64,000 nt of DNA. Origin: Cornus controversa. Lineage: Eukaryota > Streptophyta > Magnoliopsida > Cornales > Cornaceae. A program made the translations under genes and the position numbers. Below, one piece after another: positions 37,401 to 51,667 of this stretch. Below the pieces are notes generated by a model, which was not told where the DNA came from, searched no databases, and saw only the letters and a list, made by a program, of their open reading frames with translations. Location: NCBI GenBank assembly GCA_026545225.1, contig CM048850.1, positions 682,001 to 746,000 on the forward strand. The letters are read 5' to 3'. The stretch's first letter is position 1. Each line of letters opens with the position of its first letter.

Positions 37401-40400
37401 GCCAACTTTGATTGTCTGGACGTTTAAAAGGAACAATGAGGAAGCTGTCAACGATTTTAAACTAGTTTCGTTTGAGTTATTTTGATTCGAGAAGCCCCAT
37501 TCCTAGAGAAATCGTGCCACAATCAGAATTGTACGTTGCTGGTTGCCAAATTAGACCGTCAAGACGTCCAAAAGAAACGACGAGCATGTCGATCCGATCT
37601 TCATCATGTTTTGTTTGAGTCATTACGAATCGAAAAGAACAATTCCTTGCAGAAATCAAGCATGACAACAACAGTTTTAAACTAGCTCTGTTTGAGATGC
37701 TTTGATTTAAAAAGTCCCATTCCTAGAGAAATTGTGCCATAATTAAAATCGAACGTTGCTTTTTCCCGAATTCGACCGTCTGGACGTCAAAAGCAAGCAA
37801 TGATCGTGCCAATCCGATCTTCATCCTATTTTGTTTAAGTCATTCTGATTCAGAAAGTGCAATTCTTTACATAAATGGTGCGTGATCACAACGGTTTGGT
37901 GCTTTGTGCCAAAATCGACCATATGTACATCCGAAAGAAATGGGCATGGCAACAACATTTTTGAACTAGCTTCATTTCAGTTGTTTTGATTTTAAAAGTC
38001 CCAATCCAAGAGAAATCGTGCTATACTCAGAATCATGCATTGCTTTGTGCCAAATTCGACCGTTTAGACGTCGAAAAGAAACAACGAGCATGTCGATCCC
38101 AACTTGATCCTGTTCGGTTTGAGTCATTTTATTGAATACCAGCAATTCGTAGCGGAAATTGTGCATGATCACAACTGTGGGATGCTTTGTCACGAATTCG
38201 ACCGTCTAGACATCCAAAAGAAAGGAGCAAGTCAACAACGATTTTAAACTTGCTTTGTCTGAGTTGCTTCGACTCGAAAAGTCCCATTCCAGGAGAAATT
38301 ATGTCTTGCGATACTTTTTCCCGAATTCGACCGTCTGGAAGTCGGAAAGAAACAATGTGCACGTCAATCCGATCTCCATCCATTTTTGTTTGATTTGTTC
38401 TTATTCGAAAAGACCCATTCCAAGAAGAAACCTTGCACGATCATAAACCGTGCGGTGTTTTGTGCCAGATTCTACCGTCTTGACTTCCAGAAGAAATGAT
38501 CATTGCAACAATGATTTTAAACTAGCTTCGTTTGAGTTGTTTTGATTCGAAAAGTCCTATTCCTTGGGAGATCTTTTCACAATCAGTTTTGTACGTTGCT
38601 TTCTGCCAAACTCGACCGGTTTGATGTGCAAAAGAAACGACAAGCACGTTGATCACATCTTCATCCGACATTTTTTGAGTAGTTATGAATCGAAAAGAGC
38701 AATTCCTTGTAGAAATCTTGTATGATCACAACCTTATGGTGGTTTGTGCTAACTCTGATTGTCTGGACCTTTAAAAGAAACACTTAGCAAGCTATCAACG
38801 ATTTGCGTTTGAGTTATTTTGATTCGAAAAGCCCCATTCCTAGAGAAATCGTGCCACAATCAGAATCGTACGTTATTTGTTACCAAATTCCACCGTCAAG
38901 ACGTCGAAAAGAAACGACGAGCATGTCGATCCGATCTTCATCATGTTTTGTTTGAGTCGTTACGAATCGAAAAGAACAATTCCTTGCAGAAATCAAGCAT
39001 GACAACAACAGTTTTAAACTATCTGTGTTTGAGATGCTTTGATTTAAAAAGTCCCATTCCTAGAGAAATTGTGCCATAATTAAAACCGTACGTTGCTTTT
39101 TCCCAAATTCGACCATCTGGACGTCAAAAGCAAGCAATGATCGTGCCAATCCGATCTTCATACTATTTTGTTTAAGTCGTTCTGATTCAGAAAGAGCAAT
39201 TCTTTACAGAAATGGTGCGTGATCACAACCATATGGTGCTTTATGCCAAAATCGACCATATGTACATCCGAAAGAAATGGGCATGGCAACAACAATTTTG
39301 AACTAGCTTCATTTGAGTTGTTTTGATTTTAAAAGTCCAATTCCAAGAGAAATCGTGCTATACTCAGAATCATGCATTGCTTTGTGCCAAATTCGACCGT
39401 TTAGACATCGAAAAGAAACAACGAGCATGTCGATCCCGACTTGATCCTGTTCGATTTGAGTCATTTTATTCAATACCAGCAATTCGTAGCCTTAATTGTG
39501 CATGATCAGAACTGTGGGATGCTTTGTCACGAATTCGACCGTCTAGACATCCAAAAGAAAGGAGCAAGTCAACAACGATTTTAAACTTGCTTTGTCTGAG
39601 TTGCTTCGACTCGAAAAGTCCCATTCCAGTAGAAATTATGTCGTGCGATGCTTTTTCCCGAATTCGACCGTCTGGAAGTCGGAAAGAAACAATGTGCACG
39701 TCAAACCGGTCTCCATCCATTTTTGTTTGATTTGTTCTTATTCGAAAAGACGCATTCCAAGAAGAAACCTTGCACGATCATAAACCGTGCGGTGTTTTGT
39801 GCCAGATTCTACCGTCTTGACTTGCAGAAGAAATGAGCATCGCAACAACGATTTTAAACTAGTTTCGTTTGAGTTGTTTTGATTCGAAAAGTCCCATTCC
39901 TTGAGAAATCTTGCCACAATCAGTTTCGTATGTTGCTTTTTGCGAAACTCGATCGGTTTGATGTCCAAAAGAAACGACAAGCACGTTGATCAGATCTTCA
40001 TCCTACTTTTTCTGAGTAGTTATGAATCGAAGTGAGCAACTCCGTGTAGAAATCGTGTATGATAACAACCTTGTGCTGCTTTGTGCCAACTTTGATTGTC
40101 TGGACGTTTAAAAGGAACAATGAGGAAGCTGTCAACGATTTTAAACTAGTTTCGTTTGAGTTATTTTGATTCGAGAAGCCCCATTCCTAGAGAAATCGTG
40201 CCACAATCAGAATTGTACGTTGCTGGTTGCCAAATTAGACCGTCAAGACGTCCAAAAGAAACGACGAGCATGTCGATCCGATCTTCATCATGTTTTGTTT
40301 TAGTCATTACGAATCGAAAAGAACAATTCCTTGCAGAAATCAAGCATGACAACAACAGTTTTAAACTAGCTCTGTTTGAGATGCTTTGATTTAAAAAGTC

Positions 40401-42486
40401 CCATTCCTAGAGAAATTGTGCCATAATTAAAACCGTACGTTGCTTTTTCATGAATTCGACCGTCTGGACGTCAAAAGCAAGCAATGATCGTGCCAATCCG
40501 ATCTTCATCCTATTTTGTTTAAGTTGTTCTGATTTAGAAAGAGCAATTCTTTACAGAAATGGTGCGTGATCACAACCGTATGGTGCTTTGTGCCAAAATC
40601 GACCATATGTACATCCGAAAGAAATGGGCATGGCAACAACATTTTTGAACTAGCTTCATTTCAGTTGTTTTGATTTTAAAAGTCCCAATCCAAGAGAAAT
40701 CGTGCTATACTCAGAATCATGCATTGCTTTGTGCCAAATTCGACCGTTTAGACGTCGAAAAGAAACAACGAGCATGTCGATCCCAACTTGATCCTGTTCT
40801 GTTTGAGTCATTTTATTCAATACCAGTAATTCGTAGCAGAAATTGTGCATGATCACAACTGTGGGATGCTTTGTCAAGAATTCGACCGTCTAGACATCCA
40901 AAAGAAAGGAGCAAGTCAACAACGATTTTAAACTTGCTTTGTCTGAGTTGCTTCGACTCAAATAGTCCCATTCCAGGAGAAATTATGTCGTGCGTTGCTT
41001 TTTCCCGAATTCGACCGTCTGGAAGTCGGAAAGAAATAATGTGCACGTCAATCCGGTCTCCATCCATTTTTGTTTGATTTGTTCTTATTCGAAAAGACCC
41101 ATTCCAAGAAGAAACCTTGCACGATCAGAACCCGTGCGGTGTTTTGTGCCAGATTCTACCGTCTTGACTTGCAGAAGAAATGAGCATCGCAACAACGATT
41201 TTAAACTAGTTTCGTTTGAGTTGTTTTGATTCGAAAAGTCCCATTCCTTGAGAAATCTTGCCACAATCAGTTTCGTATGTTGCTTTTTACGAAACTCAAC
41301 CGGTTTGATGTCCAAAAGAAACGACAAGCACGTTGATCAGATCTTCATCCTACTTTTTTTTGAGTAGTTATGAATCGAAGTGAGCAACTCCGTGTAGAAA
41401 TCGTGTATGATAACAACCTTGTGCTGCTTTGTGCCAACTTTGATTGTCTGGACGTTTAAAAGGAACAATGAGGAAGCTGTCAACGATTTTAAACTAGTTT
41501 CGTTCGAGTTATTTTGATTCGAGAAGCCCCATTCCTAGAGAAATCGTGCCACAATCAGAATTGTACGTTGCTGGTTGCCAAATTAGACCGTCAAGACGTC
41601 CAAAAGAAACGACGAGCATGTCGATCCGATCTTCATCATGTTTTGTTTGAGTCATTACGAATCGAAAAGAACAATTCCTTGCAGAAATCAAGCATGACAA
41701 CAACAGTTTTAAACTAGCTCTGTTTGAGATGCTTTGATTTAAAAAGTCCCATTCCTAGAGAAATTGTGCCATAATTAAAATCGTACGTTGCTTTTTCATG
41801 AATTCGACCGTCTGGACGTCAAAAGCAAGCAATGATCGTGCCAATCCGATCTTCATCCTATTTTGTTTAAGTCGTTCTGATTCAGAAAGAGCAATTCTTT
41901 ACAGAAATGGTGCGTGATCACAACCATATGGTGTTTTATGCCAAAATCGACCATATGTACATCTGAAAGAAAAGGGCATGTCAACAACAATTTTGAACTA
42001 ACTTCATTTGAGTTGTTTTGATTTTAAAAGTCCAATTCCAAGAGAAATCGTGCTATACTCAGAATCATGCATTGCTTTGTGCCAAATTCGACCGTTTAGA
42101 CGTCGAAAAGAAACAACGAGCATGTCGATCCCAACTTGATCCTGTTCGGTTTGAGTCATTTTATTGAATACCAGCAATTCGTAGCGGAAATTGTGCATGA
42201 TCACAACTGTGGGATGCTTTGTCACGAATTCGACCGTCTAGACATCCAAAAGAAAGGAGCAAGTCAACAACGATTTTAAACTTGCTTTGTCTGAGTTGCT
42301 TCGACTCGAAAAGTCCCATTCCAGGAGAAATTATGTCTTGCGATGCTTTTTCCCGAATTCGACCGTCTGGAAGTCGGAAAGAAACAATGTGCACGTCAAT
42401 CTGGTCTCCATCCATTTTTGTTTGATTTGTTCTTATTCGAAAAGACCCATTCCAAGAAGAAACCTTGCACGATCATAAACCGTGCG
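34424..42486. repeat. 8,063-bp satellite block, copy 1 (AAB AAB)
   Basis: HOR landmarks at 34790, 36137, 37484, 38821, 40168 and 41516 form two trimers of about 4,031 bp. The halves are diverged versions: CAAATTACACCG near 34855 against CAAATTCCACCG near 38886. The block recurs 8,063 bp downstream with no difference noticed. The left limit is CCGTGGGGTG near 34420 against CCGTGCGGTG. No genes. Confidence 0.93.
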
Positions 42487-45400
42487 GTGTTTTGTGCCAG
42501 ATTCTACCGTCTTGACTTCCAGAAGAAATGATCATTGCAACAATGATTTTAAACTAGCTTCGTTTGAGTTGTTTTGATTCGAAAAGTCCTATTCCTTGAG
42601 AGATCTTTTCACAATCAGTTTTGTACGTTGCTTTCTGCCAAACTCGACCGGTTTGATGTGCAAAAGAAACGACAAGCACGTTGATCACATCTTCATCCGA
42701 CATTTTTTGAGTAGTTATGAATCGAAAAGAGCAATTCCTTGTAGAAATCTTGTATGATCACAACCTTATGGTGGTTTGTGCTAACTCTGATTGTCTGGAC
42801 CTTTAAAAGAAACAATTAGCAAGCTATCAACGATTTTCGTTTGAGTTATTTTGATTCGAAAAGCCCCATTCCTAGAGAAATCGTGCCACAATCAGAATCG
42901 TACGTTATTTGTTACCAAATTACACCGTCAAGACGTCGAAAAGAAACGACGAGCATGTCGATCCGATCTTCATCATGTTTTGTTTGAGTCGTTACGAATC
43001 GAAAAGAACAATTCCTTGCAGAAATCAAGCATGACAACAACAGTTTTAAACTATCTGTGTTTGAGATGCTTTGATTTAAAAAGTCCCATTCCTAGAGAAA
43101 TTGTGCCATAATTAAAACCGTACGTTGCTTTTTCCCAAATTCGACCATCTGGACGTCAAAAGCAAGCAATGATTGTGCCAATCCGATCTTCATACTATTT
43201 TGTTTAAGTCGTTCTGATTCAGAAAGAGCAATTCTTTACAGAAATGGTGCGTGATCACAACCATATGGTGCTTTATGCCAAAATCGACCATATGTACATC
43301 CGAAAGAAATGGGCATGGCAACAACAATTTTGAACTAGCTTCATTTGAGTTGTTTTGATTTTAAAAGTCCAATTCCAAGAGAAATCGTGCTATACTCAGA
43401 ATCATGCATTGCTTTGTGCCAAATTCGACTGTTTAGACGTCGAAAAGAAACAACGAGCATGTCGATCCCGACTTGATCCTGTTCGATTTGAGTCATTTTA
43501 TTCAATACCAGCAATTCGTAGCAGAAATTGTGCATGATCAGAACTGTGTGATGCTTTGTCACGAATTCGACCGTCTAGACATCCAAAAGAAAGGAGCAAG
43601 TCAACAACGATTTTAAACTTGCTTTGTCTGAGTTGCTTCGACTCGAAAAGTCCCATTCCAGTAGAAATTATGTCGTGCGATGCTTTTTCCCGAATTCGAC
43701 CGTCTGGAAGTCGGAAAGAAACAATGTGCACGTCAATCCGGTCTCCATCCATTTTTGTTTGATTTGTTCTTATTCGAAAAGACCCATTCCAAGAAGAAAC
43801 CTTGCACGATCATAAACCGTGCGCCGTTTTGTGCCAGATTCTACCATCTTGACTTGCAGAAGAAATGAGCATCGCAACAATGATTTTAAACTAGTTTCGT
43901 TTGAGTTGTTTTGATTCAAAAAGTCCCATTCCTTGAGAAATCTTGCCACAATCAGTTTCGTATGTTGCTTTTTGCGAAACTCGACCGGTTTGATGTCCAA
44001 AAGAAACGACAAGCACGTTGATCAGATCTTCATCCTACTTTTTTTGAGTAGTTATGAATCGAAGTGAGGAACTCCGTGTAGAAATCGTGTATGATAACAA
44101 CCTTGTGCTGTTTTGTGCCAACTTTGATTGTCTGGACGTTTAAAAGGAACAATGAGGAAGCTGTCAACGATTTTACACTAGTTTCGTTTGAGTTATTTTG
44201 ATTCGAGAAGCCCCATTCCTAGAGAAATCGTGACACAATCAGAATTGTATGTTGTTGGTTGCCAAATTAGACCGTCAAGACGTCCAAAAGAAACGACGAG
44301 CATGTCGATCCGATCTTCATCATGTTTTGTTTGAGTCGTTACGAATCGAAATCAACAATTCCTTGCAGAAATCAAGAATGACAACAATAGTTTTAAACTA
44401 CCTTTGTTTGAGATGCTTTGATTTAAAAAGTCCCATTCCTAGAGAAATTGTGCCATAATTAAAATCGTACGTTGCTTTTTCCCGAATTCGACCGTCTGGA
44501 CGTCAAAAGCAAGCAATGATCGTGCCAATCCGATCTTCATCCTATTTTGTTTAAGTCATTCTGATTCAGAAAGTGCAATTCTTTACATAAATGGTGCGTG
44601 ATCACAACGGTTTGGTGCTTTGTGCCAAAATCGACCATATGTACATCCGAAAGAAATGGGCATGGCAACAACATTTTTGAACTAGCTTCATTTCAGTTGT
44701 TTTGATTTTAAAAGTCCCAATCCAAGAGAAATCGTGCTATACTCAGAATCATGCATTGCTTTGTGCCAAATTCGACCGTTTAGACGTCGAAAAGAAACAA
44801 CGAGCATGTCGATCCCAACTTGATCCTGTTCGGTTTGAGTCATTTTATTGAATACCAGCAATTCGTAGCGGAAATTGTGCATGATCACAACTGTGGGATG
44901 CTTTGTCACGAATTCGACCGTCTAGACATCCAAAAGAAAGGAGCAAGTCAACAACGATTTTAAACTTGCTTTGTCTGAGTTGCTTCGACTCGAAAAGTCC
45001 CATTCCAGGAGAAATTATGTCTTGCGATACTTTTTCCCGAATTCGACCGTCTGGAAGTCAGAAAGAAACAATGTGCACGTCAAACCGGTCTCCATCCATT
45101 TTTGTTTGATTTGTTCTTATTCGAAAAGACGCATTCCAAGAAGAAACCTTGCACGATCATAAACCGTGCGGTGTTTTGTGCCAGATTCTACCGTCTTGAC
45201 TTGCAGAAGAAATGAGCATCGCAACAACGATTTTAAACTAGTTTCGTTTGAGTTGTTTTGATTCGAAAAGTCCCATTCCTTGAGAAATCTTGCCACAATC
45301 AGTTTCGTATGTTGCTTTTTGCGAAACTCGATCGGTTTGATGTCCAAAAGAAACGACAAGCACGTTGATCAGATCTTCATCCTACTTTTTCTGAGTAGTT

Positions 45401-48400
45401 ATGAATCGAAGTGAGCAACTCCGTGTAGAAATCGTGTATGATAACAACCTTGTGCTGCTTTGTGCCAACTTTGATTGTCTGGACGTTTAAAAGGAACAAT
45501 GAGGAAGCTGTCAACGATTTTAAACTAGTTTCGTTTGAGTTATTTTGATTCGAGAAGCCCCATTCCTAGAGAAATCGTGCCACAATCAGAATTGTACGTT
45601 GCTGGTTGCCAAATTAGACCGTCAAGACGTCCAAAAGAAACGACGAGCATGTCGATCCGATCTTCATCATGTTTTGTTTGAGTCATTACGAATCGAAAAG
45701 AACAATTCCTTGCAGAAATCAAGCATGACAACAACAGTTTTAAACTAGCTCTGTTTGAGATGCTTTGATTTAAAAAGTCCCATTCCTAGAGAAATTGTGC
45801 CATAATTAAAATCGAACGTTGCTTTTTCCCGAATTCGACCGTCTGGACGTCAAAAGCAAGCAATGATCGTGCCAATCCGATCTTCATCCTATTTTGTTTA
45901 AGTCATTCTGATTCAGAAAGTGCAATTCTTTACATAAATGGTGCGTGATCACAACGGTTTGGTGCTTTGTGCCAAAATCGACCATATGTACATCCGAAAG
46001 AAATGGGCATGGCAACAACATTTTTGAACTAGCTTCATTTCAGTTGTTTTGATTTTAAAAGTCCCAATCCAAGAGAAATCGTGCTATACTCAGAATCATG
46101 CATTGCTTTGTGCCAAATTCGACCGTTTAGACGTCGAAAAGAAACAACGAGCATGTCGATCCCAACTTGATCCTGTTCGGTTTGAGTCATTTTATTGAAT
46201 ACCAGCAATTCGTAGCGGAAATTGTGCATGATCACAACTGTGGGATGCTTTGTCACGAATTCGACCGTCTAGACATCCAAAAGAAAGGAGCAAGTCAACA
46301 ACGATTTTAAACTTGCTTTGTCTGAGTTGCTTCGACTCGAAAAGTCCCATTCCAGGAGAAATTATGTCTTGCGATACTTTTTCCCGAATTCGACCGTCTG
46401 GAAGTCGGAAAGAAACAATGTGCACGTCAATCCGATCTCCATCCATTTTTGTTTGATTTGTTCTTATTCGAAAAGACCCATTCCAAGAAGAAACCTTGCA
46501 CGATCATAAACCGTGCGGTGTTTTGTGCCAGATTCTACCGTCTTGACTTCCAGAAGAAATGATCATTGCAACAATGATTTTAAACTAGCTTCGTTTGAGT
46601 TGTTTTGATTCGAAAAGTCCTATTCCTTGGGAGATCTTTTCACAATCAGTTTTGTACGTTGCTTTCTGCCAAACTCGACCGGTTTGATGTGCAAAAGAAA
46701 CGACAAGCACGTTGATCACATCTTCATCCGACATTTTTTGAGTAGTTATGAATCGAAAAGAGCAATTCCTTGTAGAAATCTTGTATGATCACAACCTTAT
46801 GGTGGTTTGTGCTAACTCTGATTGTCTGGACCTTTAAAAGAAACACTTAGCAAGCTATCAACGATTTGCGTTTGAGTTATTTTGATTCGAAAAGCCCCAT
46901 TCCTAGAGAAATCGTGCCACAATCAGAATCGTACGTTATTTGTTACCAAATTCCACCGTCAAGACGTCGAAAAGAAACGACGAGCATGTCGATCCGATCT
47001 TCATCATGTTTTGTTTGAGTCGTTACGAATCGAAAAGAACAATTCCTTGCAGAAATCAAGCATGACAACAACAGTTTTAAACTATCTGTGTTTGAGATGC
47101 TTTGATTTAAAAAGTCCCATTCCTAGAGAAATTGTGCCATAATTAAAACCGTACGTTGCTTTTTCCCAAATTCGACCATCTGGACGTCAAAAGCAAGCAA
47201 TGATCGTGCCAATCCGATCTTCATACTATTTTGTTTAAGTCGTTCTGATTCAGAAAGAGCAATTCTTTACAGAAATGGTGCGTGATCACAACCATATGGT
47301 GCTTTATGCCAAAATCGACCATATGTACATCCGAAAGAAATGGGCATGGCAACAACAATTTTGAACTAGCTTCATTTGAGTTGTTTTGATTTTAAAAGTC
47401 CAATTCCAAGAGAAATCGTGCTATACTCAGAATCATGCATTGCTTTGTGCCAAATTCGACCGTTTAGACATCGAAAAGAAACAACGAGCATGTCGATCCC
47501 GACTTGATCCTGTTCGATTTGAGTCATTTTATTCAATACCAGCAATTCGTAGCCTTAATTGTGCATGATCAGAACTGTGGGATGCTTTGTCACGAATTCG
47601 ACCGTCTAGACATCCAAAAGAAAGGAGCAAGTCAACAACGATTTTAAACTTGCTTTGTCTGAGTTGCTTCGACTCGAAAAGTCCCATTCCAGTAGAAATT
47701 ATGTCGTGCGATGCTTTTTCCCGAATTCGACCGTCTGGAAGTCGGAAAGAAACAATGTGCACGTCAAACCGGTCTCCATCCATTTTTGTTTGATTTGTTC
47801 TTATTCGAAAAGACGCATTCCAAGAAGAAACCTTGCACGATCATAAACCGTGCGGTGTTTTGTGCCAGATTCTACCGTCTTGACTTGCAGAAGAAATGAG
47901 CATCGCAACAACGATTTTAAACTAGTTTCGTTTGAGTTGTTTTGATTCGAAAAGTCCCATTCCTTGAGAAATCTTGCCACAATCAGTTTCGTATGTTGCT
48001 TTTTGCGAAACTCGATCGGTTTGATGTCCAAAAGAAACGACAAGCACGTTGATCAGATCTTCATCCTACTTTTTCTGAGTAGTTATGAATCGAAGTGAGC
48101 AACTCCGTGTAGAAATCGTGTATGATAACAACCTTGTGCTGCTTTGTGCCAACTTTGATTGTCTGGACGTTTAAAAGGAACAATGAGGAAGCTGTCAACG
48201 ATTTTAAACTAGTTTCGTTTGAGTTATTTTGATTCGAGAAGCCCCATTCCTAGAGAAATCGTGCCACAATCAGAATTGTACGTTGCTGGTTGCCAAATTA
48301 GACCGTCAAGACGTCCAAAAGAAACGACGAGCATGTCGATCCGATCTTCATCATGTTTTGTTTTAGTCATTACGAATCGAAAAGAACAATTCCTTGCAGA

Positions 48401-50549
48401 AATCAAGCATGACAACAACAGTTTTAAACTAGCTCTGTTTGAGATGCTTTGATTTAAAAAGTCCCATTCCTAGAGAAATTGTGCCATAATTAAAACCGTA
48501 CGTTGCTTTTTCATGAATTCGACCGTCTGGACGTCAAAAGCAAGCAATGATCGTGCCAATCCGATCTTCATCCTATTTTGTTTAAGTTGTTCTGATTTAG
48601 AAAGAGCAATTCTTTACAGAAATGGTGCGTGATCACAACCGTATGGTGCTTTGTGCCAAAATCGACCATATGTACATCCGAAAGAAATGGGCATGGCAAC
48701 AACATTTTTGAACTAGCTTCATTTCAGTTGTTTTGATTTTAAAAGTCCCAATCCAAGAGAAATCGTGCTATACTCAGAATCATGCATTGCTTTGTGCCAA
48801 ATTCGACCGTTTAGACGTCGAAAAGAAACAACGAGCATGTCGATCCCAACTTGATCCTGTTCTGTTTGAGTCATTTTATTCAATACCAGTAATTCGTAGC
48901 AGAAATTGTGCATGATCACAACTGTGGGATGCTTTGTCAAGAATTCGACCGTCTAGACATCCAAAAGAAAGGAGCAAGTCAACAACGATTTTAAACTTGC
49001 TTTGTCTGAGTTGCTTCGACTCAAATAGTCCCATTCCAGGAGAAATTATGTCGTGCGTTGCTTTTTCCCGAATTCGACCGTCTGGAAGTCGGAAAGAAAT
49101 AATGTGCACGTCAATCCGGTCTCCATCCATTTTTGTTTGATTTGTTCTTATTCGAAAAGACCCATTCCAAGAAGAAACCTTGCACGATCAGAACCCGTGC
49201 GGTGTTTTGTGCCAGATTCTACCGTCTTGACTTGCAGAAGAAATGAGCATCGCAACAACGATTTTAAACTAGTTTCGTTTGAGTTGTTTTGATTCGAAAA
49301 GTCCCATTCCTTGAGAAATCTTGCCACAATCAGTTTCGTATGTTGCTTTTTACGAAACTCAACCGGTTTGATGTCCAAAAGAAACGACAAGCACGTTGAT
49401 CAGATCTTCATCCTACTTTTTTTTGAGTAGTTATGAATCGAAGTGAGCAACTCCGTGTAGAAATCGTGTATGATAACAACCTTGTGCTGCTTTGTGCCAA
49501 CTTTGATTGTCTGGACGTTTAAAAGGAACAATGAGGAAGCTGTCAACGATTTTAAACTAGTTTCGTTCGAGTTATTTTGATTCGAGAAGCCCCATTCCTA
49601 GAGAAATCGTGCCACAATCAGAATTGTACGTTGCTGGTTGCCAAATTAGACCGTCAAGACGTCCAAAAGAAACGACGAGCATGTCGATCCGATCTTCATC
49701 ATGTTTTGTTTGAGTCATTACGAATCGAAAAGAACAATTCCTTGCAGAAATCAAGCATGACAACAACAGTTTTAAACTAGCTCTGTTTGAGATGCTTTGA
49801 TTTAAAAAGTCCCATTCCTAGAGAAATTGTGCCATAATTAAAATCGTACGTTGCTTTTTCATGAATTCGACCGTCTGGACGTCAAAAGCAAGCAATGATC
49901 GTGCCAATCCGATCTTCATCCTATTTTGTTTAAGTCGTTCTGATTCAGAAAGAGCAATTCTTTACAGAAATGGTGCGTGATCACAACCATATGGTGTTTT
50001 ATGCCAAAATCGACCATATGTACATCTGAAAGAAAAGGGCATGTCAACAACAATTTTGAACTAACTTCATTTGAGTTGTTTTGATTTTAAAAGTCCAATT
50101 CCAAGAGAAATCGTGCTATACTCAGAATCATGCATTGCTTTGTGCCAAATTCGACCGTTTAGACGTCGAAAAGAAACAACGAGCATGTCGATCCCAACTT
50201 GATCCTGTTCGGTTTGAGTCATTTTATTGAATACCAGCAATTCGTAGCGGAAATTGTGCATGATCACAACTGTGGGATGCTTTGTCACGAATTCGACCGT
50301 CTAGACATCCAAAAGAAAGGAGCAAGTCAACAACGATTTTAAACTTGCTTTGTCTGAGTTGCTTCGACTCGAAAAGTCCCATTCCAGGAGAAATTATGTC
50401 TTGCGATGCTTTTTCCCGAATTCGACCGTCTGGAAGTCGGAAAGAAACAATGTGCACGTCAATCTGGTCTCCATCCATTTTTGTTTGATTTGTTCTTATT
50501 CGAAAAGACCCATTCCAAGAAGAAACCTTGCACGATCATAAACCGTGCG
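42487..50549. repeat. 8,063-bp satellite block, copy 2
   Basis: Second copy, HOR landmarks 42853, 44200, 45547, 46884, 48231 and 49579. Identity extends to about 50698, where TTGCTTTCTATC replaces TTGCTTTCTGCC. No genes. Confidence 0.93.
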
Positions 50550-51658
50550 GTGTTTTGTGCCAGATTCTACCGTCTTGACTTCCAGAAGAAATGATCATTG
50601 CAACAATGATTTTAAACTAGCTTCGTTTGAGTTGTTTTGATTCGAAAAGTCCTATTCCTTGAGAGATCTTTTCACAATCAGTTTTGTACGTTGCTTTCTA
50701 TCAAACTCGACCGGTTTGATGTGAAAAAGAAACGACAAGCACGTTGATCACATCTTCATCCTACATTTTTTGAGTTGTTATGAATCGAAAAGAGCAATTC
50801 CTTGTAGAAATCTTGTATGATCACAACCTTATGGTGGTTTGTGCTAAATCTGATTGTCTGGACCTTTAAAAGAAACAATTAGCAAGCTATCAACGATTTT
50901 CGTTTGAGTTATTTTGATTCGAAAAGCCCCATTCCTAGAGAAATCGTGCCACAATCAGAATCGTACGTTATTTGTTACCAAATTAGACCGTCAAGACGTC
51001 GAAAAGAAACGACGAGCATGTCGATCCGATCTTCATCATGTTTTGTTTGAGTCGTTACGAATCGAAAAGAACAATTCCTTGCAGAAATCAAGCATGACAA
51101 CAACAGTTTTAAACTATCTGTGTTTGAGATGCTTTGATTTAAAAAGTCCCATTCCTAGAGAAATTGTGCCATAATTAAAACCGTACGTTGCTTTTTCCCG
51201 AATTCGACCATCTGGACGTCAAAAGCAAGCAATGATCGTGCCAATCCGATCTTCATCCTATTTTGTTTAAGTCGTTCTGATTCAGAAAGAGCAATTCTTT
51301 ACAGAAATGGTGCGTGATCACAACCATATGGTGCTTTATGCCAAAATCGACCATATGTACATCCGAAAGAAATGGGCATGGCAACAACAATTTTGAACTA
51401 GCTTCATTTGAGTTGTTTTGATTTTAAAAGTCCAATTCCAAGAGAAATTGTGCTATACTCAGAATCATGCATTGCTTTGTGCCAAATTCGACCGTTTAGA
51501 CGTCGAAAAGAAACAACGAGCATGTCGATCCCAACTTGATCCTATTCGGTTTGAGTCATTTTATTCAATACCTGCAATTGGTAGCGAAAATTGTGCATAA
51601 TCACAACTGTGGGATGCTTTGTCACGAATTCGACTGTCTAGACATCCAAAAGAAAGGA
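50550..51658. repeat. Satellite array up to the retrotransposon
   Basis: The last type-B dimer and a partial HOR (landmark 50916) stop inside a monomer at AGAAAGGA (51651-51658). The expected next bases GCAAGTCAACAACG are absent. No genes. Confidence 0.95.
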
Positions 51659-51667
51659 TACCATTCC
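51657..51667 (-). other. PBS-side remnant outside the left LTR
   Basis: GATACCATTCC lies between the satellite and the left LTR. On the element strand it reads GGAATGGTATC, identical to the 4-nt spacer plus the first 7 nt of the PBS found inside the 5' LTR at 59521-59531. The first two bases (GA) are shared with the satellite, so the join has 2 bp of microhomology. It is not satellite sequence and not a target-site duplication. Confidence 0.85.

Noticed and set aside
364..51174. Roughly two hundred short ORFs (60-113 codons) on both strands in the satellite, many with near-identical products.
   Set aside because: They recur once per HOR in fixed phase, overlap on both strands and in several frames, and show no domain or codon signal. 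They follow from the repeat being poor in stop codons in those frames.
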